Positions 9,184 through 18,260 of a stretch of DNA of 64,000 nt are shown here, one piece after another (position 1 is the first letter of the stretch; every line of letters starts with the position of its first letter). The stretch lies in assembly GCF_003054045.1 (NCBI RefSeq), contig NZ_QBKH01000001.1, positions 558,001 through 622,000 of the forward strand, given 5' to 3'. Position numbers and translations under genes: made by a program. The notes under the pieces were generated by a model. The model saw only the letters and a list, made by a program, of their open reading frames with translations. It had not been told where the DNA came from and did not search any database. The stretch is from Sphingobacterium faecium (GTDB taxonomy: Bacteria; Bacteroidota; Bacteroidia; Sphingobacteriales; Sphingobacteriaceae).

Positions 9184-9723
9184 AACAGTTTGTGATGTCA
9201 TTTTGAAAAGCTCTTGAAGTGTTTTCCAATTTCTTGTCGTAGCAGATACTTTTAGCTTTGATTCGATTAGGTTATTCGTTAATTTGGTTTTCCCATACCC
9301 ATTTGGGCAGTATAGATAAACGGTTCTATCGACTAAAAAGATTTCTTCCTCAGGATGTTTCTTTTCCCTTAGAGTAGCGATATCATTTGATTTTGGTTTT
9401 TCAGCTAATAGGGTGACATGAAAAAAAGTGACATCTTTATCAAGCTGTGCAGATAGGGGATTTTGATTGATGATATGATCCAATTCATCCCTATGAATAA
9501 CAATACATGGAATATCGTAACCGAAATGCTGTAAAATCATATTGCTGATCATATTTTCCAAAGTCTTTTCATCTGTGATATCGGAGTGAAATATCATATT
9601 TCCACTTTGGATATAGGTAGTGATTTGTTGAAATCCTAATAATTGAAGAGCATGTCGCAAAGCTTCCATTTTGATGAGATGGCGACCGCTTACATTGATC
9701 CCTCTTAAAACTGCAACATACAT
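9175..9723 (-). CDS. DUF1697 domain-containing protein
   Basis: Cytoplasmic protein of 182 residues. The N terminus YVAVLRGINVSGRHLIKMEA and the following ITTYIQSGNMIFHSD are the signature of DUF1697. The C terminus keeps the usual KTKLTNNLIESKL and TTRNWKT segments. The biochemical function is not established. It lies alone between fabV (convergent) and purH (same strand, 183 nt away beyond a terminator). The start at 9723 matches the family N terminus exactly. Confidence 0.88.
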   Translation of the reverse strand: MYVAVLRGINVSGRHLIKMEALRHALQLLGFQQITTYIQSGNMIFHSDITDEKTLENMISNMILQHFGYDIPCIVIHRDELDHIINQNPLSAQLDKDVTFFHVTLLAEKPKSNDIATLREKKHPEEEIFLVDRTVYLYCPNGYGKTKLTNNLIESKLKVSATTRNWKTLQELFKMTSQTVHK

Positions 9724-9848
9724 AAGTTGTTCTTTAATTTATTTGACCAAAAATGAATCACCTGAAGTCAGGATAATATCAAAGATAAGCATTGATATTT
9801 CGTTATGCTAAGCATAGTTTGAAATATCATCATGCAATCGGAAATAGT

Positions 9849-9884
9849 AAAAAAGGCTCATAATAAATTTATGAGCCTTTTTTT
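9849..9884 (-). terminator. Terminator after purH
   Basis: 15-bp stem AAAAAAGGCTCATAA/TTATGAGCCTTTTTT with a 5-nt loop. It lies 22 nt beyond the purH stop in the purH direction. Confidence 0.8.
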
Positions 9885-9905
9885 AAAATCGTTTAATCCG
9901 GATGA

Positions 9906-11432
9906 TTAGTGTTTGAAATGGCGCACACCTGTGGTCACCATTGCTAATCCTTTTTCATTACACATATCTATAGATAACTGATCTTTGATCGATCCTCCTG
10001 GTTGAAGCACTGCTGCGATCCCCGCTTCAGCTGCAATTTCAACACAGTCAGGGAAAGGGAAGAAAGCATCAGAAGCCATTGAACAACCTTTTAAGTCAAA
10101 CCCAAAGGCATTTGCTTTTTCAATAGCTTGTTTCAAAGAGTCAACTCGTGATGTCTGGCCTACACCAGAAGTAATTAATGTACCATTTTTAGCAAATACA
10201 ATTGTATTTGATTTGGTATGTTTCACAATTTTGTTTGCGAAAAATAAGTCTTCTAATTGAGCTGCTGTTGGTACAATACGAGTAACTGCGGTCATTTCCT
10301 CAGGACCTTCAACTGTATTGTCCTTATCTTGTTGGATAACCCCGTTTAACAATGTTTTGAATTGTTGTGTAGGTAATTCTACTTCTTTGCGCACTAAAAT
10401 AATACGGTTTTTCTTTGCTGTAAGAATTGCAATTGCTTCTTCAGAGTAAGCAGGTGCGATGAGCACTTCAAAAAACAAATTGTTGATTTCTGTCGCAGTT
10501 TCAGCATCGACCTCACCATTTGTAATCAATACACCACCAAATGCAGAAACTGGATCACATGCTAAGGCATCAACCCATGCTTGTTTGATAGTTGGACGTG
10601 AAGCTACTCCACAAGCATTTGTATGTTTTAAAATTGCAAATGTTGGTTCTGTAAATTCATCAATAATTGCTACTGCAGCATCAACATCTACTAAATTGTT
10701 ATAAGATAATTCTTTACCGTTCAATTTAGTAAACATCGCATCTAAGTCACCATAGAAAATACCTTTTTGATGTGGGTTTTCGCCGTAACGCAATACTTGA
10801 GCTTTTTGTTCAGATTGTTTGAATACATCCAATGTATTTTCTTTATTGAAGTAATTGAAAATAGCAGTGTCATAATGAGATGATGTATTGAAAGCAAGCT
10901 TAGCAAATTCTTTACGTTGTTCCAAAGTAGTTGTTCCTTCTTGATTGGCTAACATTTCTTCTAATGCCGTATAATCATTTTTTGAAGATAAAATTACGAC
11001 ATCATTAAAGTTTTTGGCAGCTGCACGAATCAATGAAATACCACCGATATCAATTTTTTCGATGATGTCTTCCTCTGAAGCTCCAGAAGCGACCGTTTCT
11101 TCAAATGGATATAAATCAACAATGACTAAATCGATCTCTGGGATCTCATATTGTGCTAATTGCTGTTGATCACTTTCTAAAGGTCTTCTTGCTAATATAC
11201 CACCAAATACTTTTGGGTGTAATGTTTTTACACGACCTCCTAAAATAGAAGGATAGCTCGTTAAGTCTTCTACAGGAACTACATCAATACCTAAATCTTT
11301 GATGAAAGCTTCTGTGCCACCTGTAGAATAGAAGGTAACACCGTATTTGTTTAATAATTGAATTAATGGTGCTAAGTTGTCTTTATAATATACAGACACT
11401 AAAGCATTTTTAATCTTTACAGAATGGCTCAT
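9906..11432 (-). CDS. purH: Bifunctional AICAR transformylase/IMP cyclohydrolase PurH
   Basis: Catalyses the last two steps of IMP synthesis: formylation of AICAR and ring closure. At 508 residues it has the normal length. The N-terminal cyclohydrolase (MGS-like) domain shows FYSTGGTEAFI and SYPSILGGRVKTLHPKVFGG. The C-terminal transformylase domain shows RYGENPHQKG, LKHTNACGVA (catalytic Lys-His region) and AFGGVL, and ends with the classic GVRHFKH. A complete Bacteroidota promoter stands 23 nt upstream and a terminator closes the unit, so it is probably monocistronic. Confidence 0.97.
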   Translation of the reverse strand: MSHSVKIKNALVSVYYKDNLAPLIQLLNKYGVTFYSTGGTEAFIKDLGIDVVPVEDLTSYPSILGGRVKTLHPKVFGGILARRPLESDQQQLAQYEIPEIDLVIVDLYPFEETVASGASEEDIIEKIDIGGISLIRAAAKNFNDVVILSSKNDYTALEEMLANQEGTTTLEQRKEFAKLAFNTSSHYDTAIFNYFNKENTLDVFKQSEQKAQVLRYGENPHQKGIFYGDLDAMFTKLNGKELSYNNLVDVDAAVAIIDEFTEPTFAILKHTNACGVASRPTIKQAWVDALACDPVSAFGGVLITNGEVDAETATEINNLFFEVLIAPAYSEEAIAILTAKKNRIILVRKEVELPTQQFKTLLNGVIQQDKDNTVEGPEEMTAVTRIVPTAAQLEDLFFANKIVKHTKSNTIVFAKNGTLITSGVGQTSRVDSLKQAIEKANAFGFDLKGCSMASDAFFPFPDCVEIAAEAGIAAVLQPGGSIKDQLSIDMCNEKGLAMVTTGVRHFKH

Positions 11433-11454
11433 TAGTATAATTTGTTTGCTGGCG

Positions 11455-11485
11455 CAAAGATAGCTAAATAATAAGTATACACAAA
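11455..11485 (-). promoter_or_regulatory. Promoter of purH
   Basis: Read on the minus strand: TTTG (11485-11482), a 19-nt spacer, then TATCTTTG (11462-11455). Both elements and spacing match the Bacteroidota consensus. The predicted leader is about 15 nt. Confidence 0.65.
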
Positions 11486-11507
11486 CCCTTTAGCACAGAT
11501 TGAAAAC

Positions 11508-11534
11508 AAAAAAGACTGCATCATGCAGTCTTTT
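11508..11534 (-). terminator. Terminator after udk
   Basis: 11-bp perfect stem AAAAGACTGCA/TGCAGTCTTTT with a TCA loop, immediately past the udk stop. The T-run is on the minus strand. Confidence 0.8.
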
Positions 11535-11539
11535 AATCG

Positions 11540-12175
11540 TTATTTATAAATTTTATCTTTTAGTTCCTGACAGATATCATCCGTGATCTTCCAAATTGGT
11601 TCTGGATCATCCGTATTATTGATAATAACCTGATCACAAGTGTTTTTATAGGGCAATAAATATTCATTATAAGATGGCAATACATGGTTAATCCACTTAT
11701 ATCGAACATCTTCTTCAAAATAACCGCGCTCGATCAAATCACGGCGCAACCTGCGCTCTAAAGCGATATCTTGATTTGCATCCAAAAATATACGATGATC
11801 GATTAACTGATTTACTTCCGTATAATGGTAGATAAATAAACCTTCAATAATTAGAATCGGTGCTGGTTTAATTTCCAACATTTTAGGCTTTATCGCGGGA
11901 TTGTTGAACGTATATTCTTCTTTATGAATTGTTTTACCTTCAAATAGGTCACTAATATCTTTGTAAAAAGCATTACGATCGATAGAAGTTGGAAGATCAA
12001 AATTGTACAATTTATTTTCCTCCTGCGTTTTTGTATTCGCAGGAATGTAATAGTCATCTTGTGAAATAAGCGTTACTTCTTGAGGACTAAAGTGTTTTAA
12101 AAAACAGTTCAGAAAAAATGTTTTACCGGAACCGCTGCTACCTGCGATTCCAATGACATATGGTTTTTTATTCAT
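11540..12175 (-). CDS. udk: Uridine kinase
   Basis: Phosphorylates uridine (and usually cytidine) with a nucleoside triphosphate in pyrimidine salvage. 211 residues, typical for Udk. The Walker A GIAGSSGSGKT is at residues 9-19. Other conserved parts are ISQDDYY, NFDLPTSIDRN, LIIEGLFIYH (Walker B) and the lid region RLRRDLIERGYFEEDV. A terminator lies directly downstream. It is 34 nt after the LysM gene on the same strand, so the two may share a transcript. Confidence 0.93.
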   Translation of the reverse strand: MNKKPYVIGIAGSSGSGKTFFLNCFLKHFSPQEVTLISQDDYYIPANTKTQEENKLYNFDLPTSIDRNAFYKDISDLFEGKTIHKEEYTFNNPAIKPKMLEIKPAPILIIEGLFIYHYTEVNQLIDHRIFLDANQDIALERRLRRDLIERGYFEEDVRYKWINHVLPSYNEYLLPYKNTCDQVIINNTDDPEPIWKITDDICQELKDKIYK

Positions 12176-12209
12176 TTAATATATAATATTCGAAAAGAAT
12201 CGATGCGTA

Positions 12210-13094
12210 TTAGTCCTCTAGTGGAACTCCGTAAGTAATTTCGACTTGAAAGCGTTTATCTAATGCGCCAATATAGGCAGCCGCAGACTTTGATAAAACA
12301 ACTATTGCATTGTGCGTATCTGCATTTTCATTAAATTTCCCAACGACTTTAGCATAAGTGACACTTCTGGTCATGGGGTTCGTAATTTTTAAAACAGTAC
12401 CAATAGCCGCTGTTTTATGAAGGGCTAAATTGCTTGTTCCACTTTCGTTTAATCCATCAATCCAAACACCGATCCCACGTTCTGTTTTTTCACGGATACC
12501 ATATTTATTGGCTGTAATAGCCGGCTCTTCTGTAGTGGTGGTATCCGGAGTAATTAAAAGGGTATCTGGTTTTTGTGGAATAATAAAAGTACCATTACTT
12601 GGGATTTTTAAAATCTGACCCCCACTGATATTATTAGAACGCAGATTATTGGCTCTTTTGATTTCTTCAACCGTTACATCAAATTTACGGGATATTGCAT
12701 AAAGCGTCTCTTGGTCACCTACCTTATAGTCGATGAGTTCTTTTTGAGTTCCTTTATTGTTGTTATTTTTTGGATTGCTTGGGGTTACATAAAACATTCT
12801 TCCTGTTGGGATTTTAACAATCTGTCCAACAGCTAACGTTTTATTTCCATTTAACTCTGTTATTTTTCCAACACTTGTTTTGTATCGCTTACTCAATTGA
12901 TAATAGTTATCCCCTTTTTCAATTTTGAAAAGAACATATTCCTGACCATCAATTTTTTCGACTCCTACTGAATCAGGAACAGCCGTTACAGAAAATGTGC
13001 CCGCTGACACTTTGTTATGATTGATCGCTAACATTGTTAATGATAAGAATGCTAGTGTTTTATATGTGGTAGATTTTGATAGAATATTCATCAT
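12210..13094 (-). CDS. LysM peptidoglycan-binding protein with RlpA-like C terminus
   Basis: Exported envelope protein of 294 residues. After a signal-like N terminus (TLAFLSLTMLAINHNKVSAG) come two LysM repeats, about residues 50-97 (FKIEKGDNYYQLSKRYKTS ... GQIVKIP) and 122-167 (YKVGDQETLYAISRKFDVT ... GQILKIP). The last 75 residues (TAAIGTVLKITNPMTRSV ... VVGKF) resemble the double-psi beta-barrel of RlpA-like proteins. LysM binds GlcNAc in peptidoglycan. Lytic transglycosylase activity, known for some RlpA proteins, is not demonstrated here. It lies between the DUF4905 gene and udk on the same strand, 9 nt downstream of the former. Confidence 0.85.
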   Translation of the reverse strand: MMNILSKSTTYKTLAFLSLTMLAINHNKVSAGTFSVTAVPDSVGVEKIDGQEYVLFKIEKGDNYYQLSKRYKTSVGKITELNGNKTLAVGQIVKIPTGRMFYVTPSNPKNNNNKGTQKELIDYKVGDQETLYAISRKFDVTVEEIKRANNLRSNNISGGQILKIPSNGTFIIPQKPDTLLITPDTTTTEEPAITANKYGIREKTERGIGVWIDGLNESGTSNLALHKTAAIGTVLKITNPMTRSVTYAKVVGKFNENADTHNAIVVLSKSAAAYIGALDKRFQVEITYGVPLED

Positions 13095-13103
13095 GTTTTA
13101 CAA

Positions 13104-13856
13104 TTATACTAAATACGATACAAATTCCTGTTTATTGTGTGTTAAAAGAAAAATCTGACACCCAATCTGAAAATAAATTTGTACCAATTTTAAATCTAGA
13201 TCCTGAATAATTACGGCTTCATCTAGAATTTGTTTTTGATCAGAGATCAGTAATCTGACCGTATATTTATCCTGCTGTTTTTCATGAAAGCACCATAAAA
13301 AATGATCATGACATTTACTGATCCAAAGATCTTCATTATTTTTATAATGTTGCAAAAATGCCGGTTTTTCAGCATTAAATTCCAATGGAAAGACTATATC
13401 ATTATCAAAAGGTTTAATTTCTGCTGGTATGCTGGTTAAAACTTCATCATCTATAAGTGAAAAGTAGAGTTCAAAACCCGAAGTGATATGCTGGGGCCTC
13501 ATTTGGATATAGCCGTTCAGTATACCCAGATATTGATACTGATGAAACAATGAGGTCGTATTTGGATTGGTATAATCGATTATCCATAACCCGGGTGATA
13601 CAGGGCTATTTTCCGATACTTTTTTCAAAATGACTTTTTTACCCTGTATAGCGGTCAATGTCCATTCCTTTTCAGGCAAGATATAATGATCCAAATGCAC
13701 TAGCCCATCAAAATCCATAACACTAATATATGGTAAGGTATTTTGGGGATCACGGCACTCTATTGCGATTAATTTACTCTTTTCATCTATTTCTATTTTC
13801 CAGATCGGAAATCTGAATGTTTGAGAAAATGCATTAGAAATAGTATATTTAGACAT
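13104..13856 (-). CDS. DUF4905 domain-containing protein
   Basis: Cytoplasmic-looking protein of 250 residues resembling the Bacteroidota family DUF4905, of unknown function. It is rich in beta-type repeats of the kind LWIIDYTN..., LWISKCHDHFLWCFHE and LISDQKQILDEAVIIQ, suggesting a propeller-like or all-beta fold (inference). There is no signal peptide if it starts at ATG 13856. A longer start at 13913 is open but would overlap the divergent NfeD gene. It is 9 nt upstream of the LysM gene and likely cotranscribed with it. CAAATGTA at 13859-13866 reads as a -7 box on the minus strand but sits too close to the ATG to be assigned. Confidence 0.65.
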   Translation of the reverse strand: MSKYTISNAFSQTFRFPIWKIEIDEKSKLIAIECRDPQNTLPYISVMDFDGLVHLDHYILPEKEWTLTAIQGKKVILKKVSENSPVSPGLWIIDYTNPNTTSLFHQYQYLGILNGYIQMRPQHITSGFELYFSLIDDEVLTSIPAEIKPFDNDIVFPLEFNAEKPAFLQHYKNNEDLWISKCHDHFLWCFHEKQQDKYTVRLLISDQKQILDEAVIIQDLDLKLVQIYFQIGCQIFLLTHNKQEFVSYLV

Positions 13857-13902
13857 AGCAAATGTATTAATCGCTCGTTTATTATTTTTAATAATCTTAT
13901 TT

Positions 13903-15252
13903 ATGGAAAGCAAAATTAGTAAATCATTTTTAATAACAGTCTTTTTAAGCTTGGTATTATTCTCGTCAAGTTTTGCTCAAAAGGTTTATGTGTTTGAATT
14001 AAAGGATGATATAGGGCCAAGTTCTTGGCGTACTGTTAAGCAAGTTTATGACAGTGCACAGAGTAAAAAGGTTGATTATGTATTAATGGAATTGAATACC
14101 TATGGTGGTGCCTTAAATTTTGCAGATTCGATAAGGAGTAAATTACTCGATTCTAAAATCAAAACGATTGTTTACATTAATAATAATGCGGCATCCGCGG
14201 GAGCTTTGATTTCCCTAGCCAGTGATTATATTTATATTCATCCAGGCGGTAGTATTGGAGCAGCAAGCGTGGTCAATGCCAAAGGGGAGGTGCTTCCGGA
14301 GAAATATCAATCCTACATGCGGGGATTGATGCGCGCAACTGCTGAAGCTAAAAAGCGTGATCCACAATTGGCTGAATCATTTGTTGATCCCAATGTCTCT
14401 GCACCTCATATCAAAAAAGACGGTCAGTTACTTACATTGACCAGTAGTGAAGCTGTGAAATTTGGATTAGCAAAAGCAGAAGTTGCCAACCGGGAGATGA
14501 TCTATAAGGATTTGAATTTAAACCATGTGCAAGAGACCGTATATCGCAAAGGAACAATCGACCATATCATCAGTTTTTTAATTAATCCAGCTGTGAGTGG
14601 AGTTTTGATATTGTTGATCATAGGTGGTATCTATGCTGAAATGCAGGCTCCGGGATTAGGATTTGCCATCGCTGTCGCAATCGTAGCCGCACTGTTGTTT
14701 TTTGCTCCGCTCTACATTCAAGGTTTGGCCGCCAATTGGGAAATAGCAATTTTTGTCGTTGGTCTTGTCTTGCTCTTTTTAGAAGTTTTTATAATACCTG
14801 GTTTTGGAATTGCCGGTATTTTAGGAATAATTTTCGTTATTTGCGGTCTGACATTTAGTCTCGTTGCGAATGATTTTTTTGATTTTAAACTCGCTTATCC
14901 AGGTATGTTATTCAATTCATTTTTATTAGTCATAGGGGCCATGATACTATCTGTAGTATTGATGGTCATATTTGGAAAGAGTTTATTAAAAGCTCCTATT
15001 TTTAGACGTCTTGTGCTGAAAGAAGAACAAAAATCAGAAGAAGGGTATACTTCTTCCATATTAAAATCCAACCTCTTAAATAAGGAGGGTATAGCGAGAA
15101 CAGTATTGCGGCCTTCAGGTAAGATCGAAATTGAAGGTGTTTGGTACGATGCTGTTGCATTAGATGGTTTTATTGAAGAAGGGGAAGAGATCTATGTAGA
15201 TAAACATGAAAATTATAACTTATTCGTAAGAAGAAAAGTTGAACAAGTTTAA
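13903..15252 (+). CDS. NfeD family membrane-bound serine protease
   Basis: 449-residue long-form NfeD protein. The signal peptide (SFLITVFLSLVLFSSSFAQ) is followed by a ClpP/crotonase-like protease domain (about residues 25-215). The catalytic Ser is in NNNAASAGALISLASD, and the conserved LNTYGGAL and PGGSIGAASVV follow. A candidate Lys of the Ser-Lys dyad lies further on. Four to five transmembrane helices span about residues 225-375. The C-terminal OB-fold NfeD domain ends the protein (GIARTVLRPSGKIEIEG). Long-form NfeD proteins are often paired with a stomatin; the nearest SPFH gene here is 47 kb away at 62669. Membrane protein quality control is the usual suggestion. Confidence 0.88.
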   Translation: MESKISKSFLITVFLSLVLFSSSFAQKVYVFELKDDIGPSSWRTVKQVYDSAQSKKVDYVLMELNTYGGALNFADSIRSKLLDSKIKTIVYINNNAASAGALISLASDYIYIHPGGSIGAASVVNAKGEVLPEKYQSYMRGLMRATAEAKKRDPQLAESFVDPNVSAPHIKKDGQLLTLTSSEAVKFGLAKAEVANREMIYKDLNLNHVQETVYRKGTIDHIISFLINPAVSGVLILLIIGGIYAEMQAPGLGFAIAVAIVAALLFFAPLYIQGLAANWEIAIFVVGLVLLFLEVFIIPGFGIAGILGIIFVICGLTFSLVANDFFDFKLAYPGMLFNSFLLVIGAMILSVVLMVIFGKSLLKAPIFRRLVLKEEQKSEEGYTSSILKSNLLNKEGIARTVLRPSGKIEIEGVWYDAVALDGFIEEGEEIYVDKHENYNLFVRRKVEQV

Positions 15253-15260
15253 ATTTTTCC

Positions 15261-15310
15261 TTCACAAAAAAGGCTTCTATTTCGTTAAAAATAGAAGCCT
15301 TTTTTGTGAA
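15261..15310. terminator. Bidirectional terminator between NfeD and OmpP1 genes
   Basis: Long stem TTCACAAAAAAGGCTTCTAT and its complement around a short loop, with T-runs on both strands. It serves both convergent genes. Confidence 0.85.
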
Positions 15311-15321
15311 ATAGTAATTAA

Positions 15322-16884
15322 TTAGAACTTTGATCCTATTGTTAACATGACGTTTGTTCTGCTATTTTTAATATCAGCACGTGGGCTAACGGTATTCCAA
15401 TCACCTTCATAAGTAATTTTATAAGGACTTTCTTTATAATTATTAGCATTATAAACGCCTGTCAAGTCCAGATAAACACCTCCACCTAATTTGGCACCTA
15501 CACCTGCTGAGATACCATAGGTCTTATAGTCTGCATTTTTATAAGGATTACCATTAAAGTTGAAACCAGCTCTACCACTGAATGTTTGATCAAATAATAC
15601 CTCCCCACCTAAGCGAACATTGAATGCTGCTTGATAAGTTTCTTTGATGTTATCATTCATACGTTTTTCTGTTATTCTGTTGCTATTGATATCTCTCCAA
15701 CGCATACTTGAATAATCGACGAATTCCACTTCAGCTGTTAATAAACCTGCAGCGAAATATTGTGTTACACCTGCAGATAATTTGTATGGAGTTTGTAAGT
15801 TGTAGTCGTAAGAGCTATCGTAATAGTCAGATTTAAAATTCGAAAATGAAGTTTCTTCATTAGGCTTGAAATAGTTGATATCTGTGTACGCCGTAGATTC
15901 ATCTGTGATCGATAGGAATGTAGGTGTTTTAGCTGTAAATCCTAAACTAAGTGAAGGAGTAGGCTTATAGATCATCCCTAATTTGAAATCAAAACCAGAT
16001 CCTTGTGTTACCTGACCATAATGATCAAATAATTCATAATCTACATCTACAAATTTAGACTCTTCTTTATCTGGTTTTAAATAATCGGAATCTGGATTTA
16101 AAGCAGAGATACCAGCCGCAGTTTTCGTCATACCGTATTCTGTAAATACAGCAGATTTTTCATAACGAAAATCTGTTAAACTAAAAGTAGCACCGATATA
16201 AAATTTATTACTGTAGTTTGAACCAAAAGATAAGGCTGTTTCTGATATTCCACCTTTGCTCCATACGGAATTAAACTGTTCACTATTTTTATCTTCGGCT
16301 AAAGGAAAATAAAATTTTCCTTGCTTATCGTATGCTTCTTCGAACATAAAAGAACGATAAAAATCATTTGACCAAGCAGACCCATCGGTATCGATCATTC
16401 GATCGGCATAGGCATGAGTGATGGAATTATCGGTGTTTACACCGCTGTAATCTAATTTGTTGTCAAAAAGATTCGTACGGTTGTAAGCGATTCCAACATT
16501 GAAGTTTAACCAGCCCTTTGTTAGATCTCCACCATAGCGTGTGGTCGGCAAGTGAAAAACAACACCACCGTTGTCTATATTGAAATTATCCGTTTTACTA
16601 TCACCATTACGACCAAAGTAATTGACCTTATTTTTATTATATTGATAACGTAGTGTTGCAGATGCATCAGATTGATTATAGAAACCCAAACCTGCCGGGT
16701 TACCTGTAATTGAACTGATATCTCCACCTAATGCTGTTGATGCACCACCCATTGCCTTGAAACGAGCTGTTCCTCCATTATCTCCTTGAGAAAATAAAAG
16801 TGCGTCTTCCGTATACTGGGCTTTTGCAGTGCCAACCATACCTATAGCTAGTACACTTCCAAAAAGTATTTTTTTAATAGTCAT
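15322..16884 (-). CDS. OmpP1/FadL family outer membrane protein
   Basis: Predicted outer membrane beta-barrel of 520 residues. The signal peptide MTIKKILFGSVLAIGMVGTAKA precedes QYTEDALLFSQGDNGGTARF. The N-terminal block GGASTALGGDISSITGNPAGLGFY is the characteristic plug/hatch region of OmpP1/FadL transporters in Bacteroidota. Alternating aromatic beta strands follow, and the protein ends in a terminal Phe (TIGSKF), typical for barrel insertion. FadL relatives move hydrophobic compounds across the outer membrane; the substrate here is unknown. It lies 71 nt downstream of the Gly-rich lipoprotein gene on the same strand, separated by a weak hairpin. Confidence 0.85.
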   Translation of the reverse strand: MTIKKILFGSVLAIGMVGTAKAQYTEDALLFSQGDNGGTARFKAMGGASTALGGDISSITGNPAGLGFYNQSDASATLRYQYNKNKVNYFGRNGDSKTDNFNIDNGGVVFHLPTTRYGGDLTKGWLNFNVGIAYNRTNLFDNKLDYSGVNTDNSITHAYADRMIDTDGSAWSNDFYRSFMFEEAYDKQGKFYFPLAEDKNSEQFNSVWSKGGISETALSFGSNYSNKFYIGATFSLTDFRYEKSAVFTEYGMTKTAAGISALNPDSDYLKPDKEESKFVDVDYELFDHYGQVTQGSGFDFKLGMIYKPTPSLSLGFTAKTPTFLSITDESTAYTDINYFKPNEETSFSNFKSDYYDSSYDYNLQTPYKLSAGVTQYFAAGLLTAEVEFVDYSSMRWRDINSNRITEKRMNDNIKETYQAAFNVRLGGEVLFDQTFSGRAGFNFNGNPYKNADYKTYGISAGVGAKLGGGVYLDLTGVYNANNYKESPYKITYEGDWNTVSPRADIKNSRTNVMLTIGSKF

Positions 16885-16913
16885 ATAGTTTAATTGTTAT
16901 AGTAGTAATGAAA

Positions 16914-16940
16914 GAGTGATTGAATTTGACTCAATCACTC
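16914..16940 (-). terminator. Hairpin after the Gly-rich lipoprotein gene
   Basis: 10-bp perfect stem GAGTGATTGA/TCAATCACTC with a 7-nt loop. The T-tract on the minus strand is poor, so termination may be partial. Confidence 0.5.
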
Positions 16941-16955
16941 CTTTTATTTATCGTA

Positions 16956-18083
16956 TTATCTTGTACGGCCTCCGCCACTGCTACGAGTTGCGCCGCCACC
17001 GCCGCCGCCACCAGATGAGCGTGTTGCACCACCGCCGCTATTAAAACCACCACTGGATTGTGTTCTCATTGTTGGTTGTGATGAACGAACTGGTTCGCTA
17101 CTACGTGTTCTTGACTCTTGGTAAGTATCTCTACTTGTACTTCTTGTAGGTGTGTTAGATTGTGTTCTATTTGTACTTGTTGATCGGGTTCTGCTTACAC
17201 CGCCATTTGTATTGTTATAATTATCTGTCCGAGTTGAGCGTGTTCTGCCAACACCATTGTTGTAGTAGTCACCTCGGTTCGTATTGCTAGATCCGATACG
17301 TGTTCTGCCTGTTCTTGTATCATTCGGATTATTGCTTGAAGCAGATGAACGTGTTCTACCAACTGTATTGATTCTGCCGTTTGCATCTCTAGATACAACG
17401 GTATTGGAGCGTGTGCGTCCTGATGTTCTGCCAGCATCGCTATATCGTCCGCTAGAACCAGAACGTGTATTATAATTGTCGCGATAAACGCTACGGGACG
17501 CTAACTGACGAGATCTGTGGTTCCCCCAATAAGGAGCACCATATCCACCACCCCAGTAATTGCCGTATCCGCCGCCCCAATAGCCGCCAAATCCGCCACC
17601 CCAGTAGCCGCCACCGTATCCCCATCCTGAATACCATGGGTTATATCCCCATCCATGACCAAAGCCAAAACCTAGTCCGATCGACCAACCGCCGCCATAG
17701 CCAAATCCAAAAGATGGACCATACCAACCTCCGTAACCCATGCCCATACCATACCATGGATCAAAGAAAGGGTCAAAGTAGGTCATACCTGGAGAAGAAT
17801 AGTAAAAGCGATTGATTCGATTTGCATATTCCAAATCCTCATATCTTCCTTCTTCATATTCTTGATCAGAATAATCATCACTATAATATCCATTATCTTG
17901 GCCTTGATTCACTTCACTTTCATCCGTATAGTAATAGTCAGGACTTTGGTAAGCTTGTCTAGCCTGGGCATTATTATTATAGACATCATCAGTATGCGTG
18001 ATTTGTCTGCTAGTAGTACAAGAACCTAATGTTAGGGCTCCTGAAATCACAATAGCGCCGAGTAAAAAACTATTTTTTTTCAT
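16956..18083 (-). CDS. Gly/Tyr/Trp-rich lipoprotein with RTRS repeats
   Basis: Predicted lipoprotein of 375 residues. Signal MKKNSFLLGAIVISGALTLGSC gives lipidation at Cys22. A Tyr/Asp/Glu/Gln-rich segment (about 30-90) is followed by an aromatic-glycine tract of short GYGGGYWGGG-like units (about 110-190). A long Ser/Arg/Thr tail (about 200-375) carries repeated GRTRS/SRTRS motifs and ends in glycine runs (GGGGGGGATRSS). I recognise no enzymatic domain. The composition suggests an extended, disordered surface or periplasmic structural protein; that is inference. G+C here is higher than the neighbours because of GGN and CGN codons, so it need not be foreign. The opposite strand is open over long stretches as a side effect. 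Confidence 0.75.
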   Translation of the reverse strand: MKKNSFLLGAIVISGALTLGSCTTSRQITHTDDVYNNNAQARQAYQSPDYYYTDESEVNQGQDNGYYSDDYSDQEYEEGRYEDLEYANRINRFYYSSPGMTYFDPFFDPWYGMGMGYGGWYGPSFGFGYGGGWSIGLGFGFGHGWGYNPWYSGWGYGGGYWGGGFGGYWGGGYGNYWGGGYGAPYWGNHRSRQLASRSVYRDNYNTRSGSSGRYSDAGRTSGRTRSNTVVSRDANGRINTVGRTRSSASSNNPNDTRTGRTRIGSSNTNRGDYYNNGVGRTRSTRTDNYNNTNGGVSRTRSTSTNRTQSNTPTRSTSRDTYQESRTRSSEPVRSSQPTMRTQSSGGFNSGGGATRSSGGGGGGGATRSSGGGRTR

Positions 18084-18260
18084 AATATACTAAGTCGTTA
18101 TGTTCGACAATACAGTCTAATTTACTATCTTAGACCCAGATTTCTGATAAGGGTTTAATCGTTTTTCAAAAATAAATAAATATTTCTTTTTAAAACTGAC
18201 ATCCGCTTATTAGACGGAATTCTTAATCACAATGTTACAATAATTTTTGAAATAAATAAT

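Noticed and set aside
17195..17815. Long open frames on both strands within the Gly-rich lipoprotein gene
   Set aside because: They arise from the repetitive low-complexity codons of the real gene; none has a recognisable domain.
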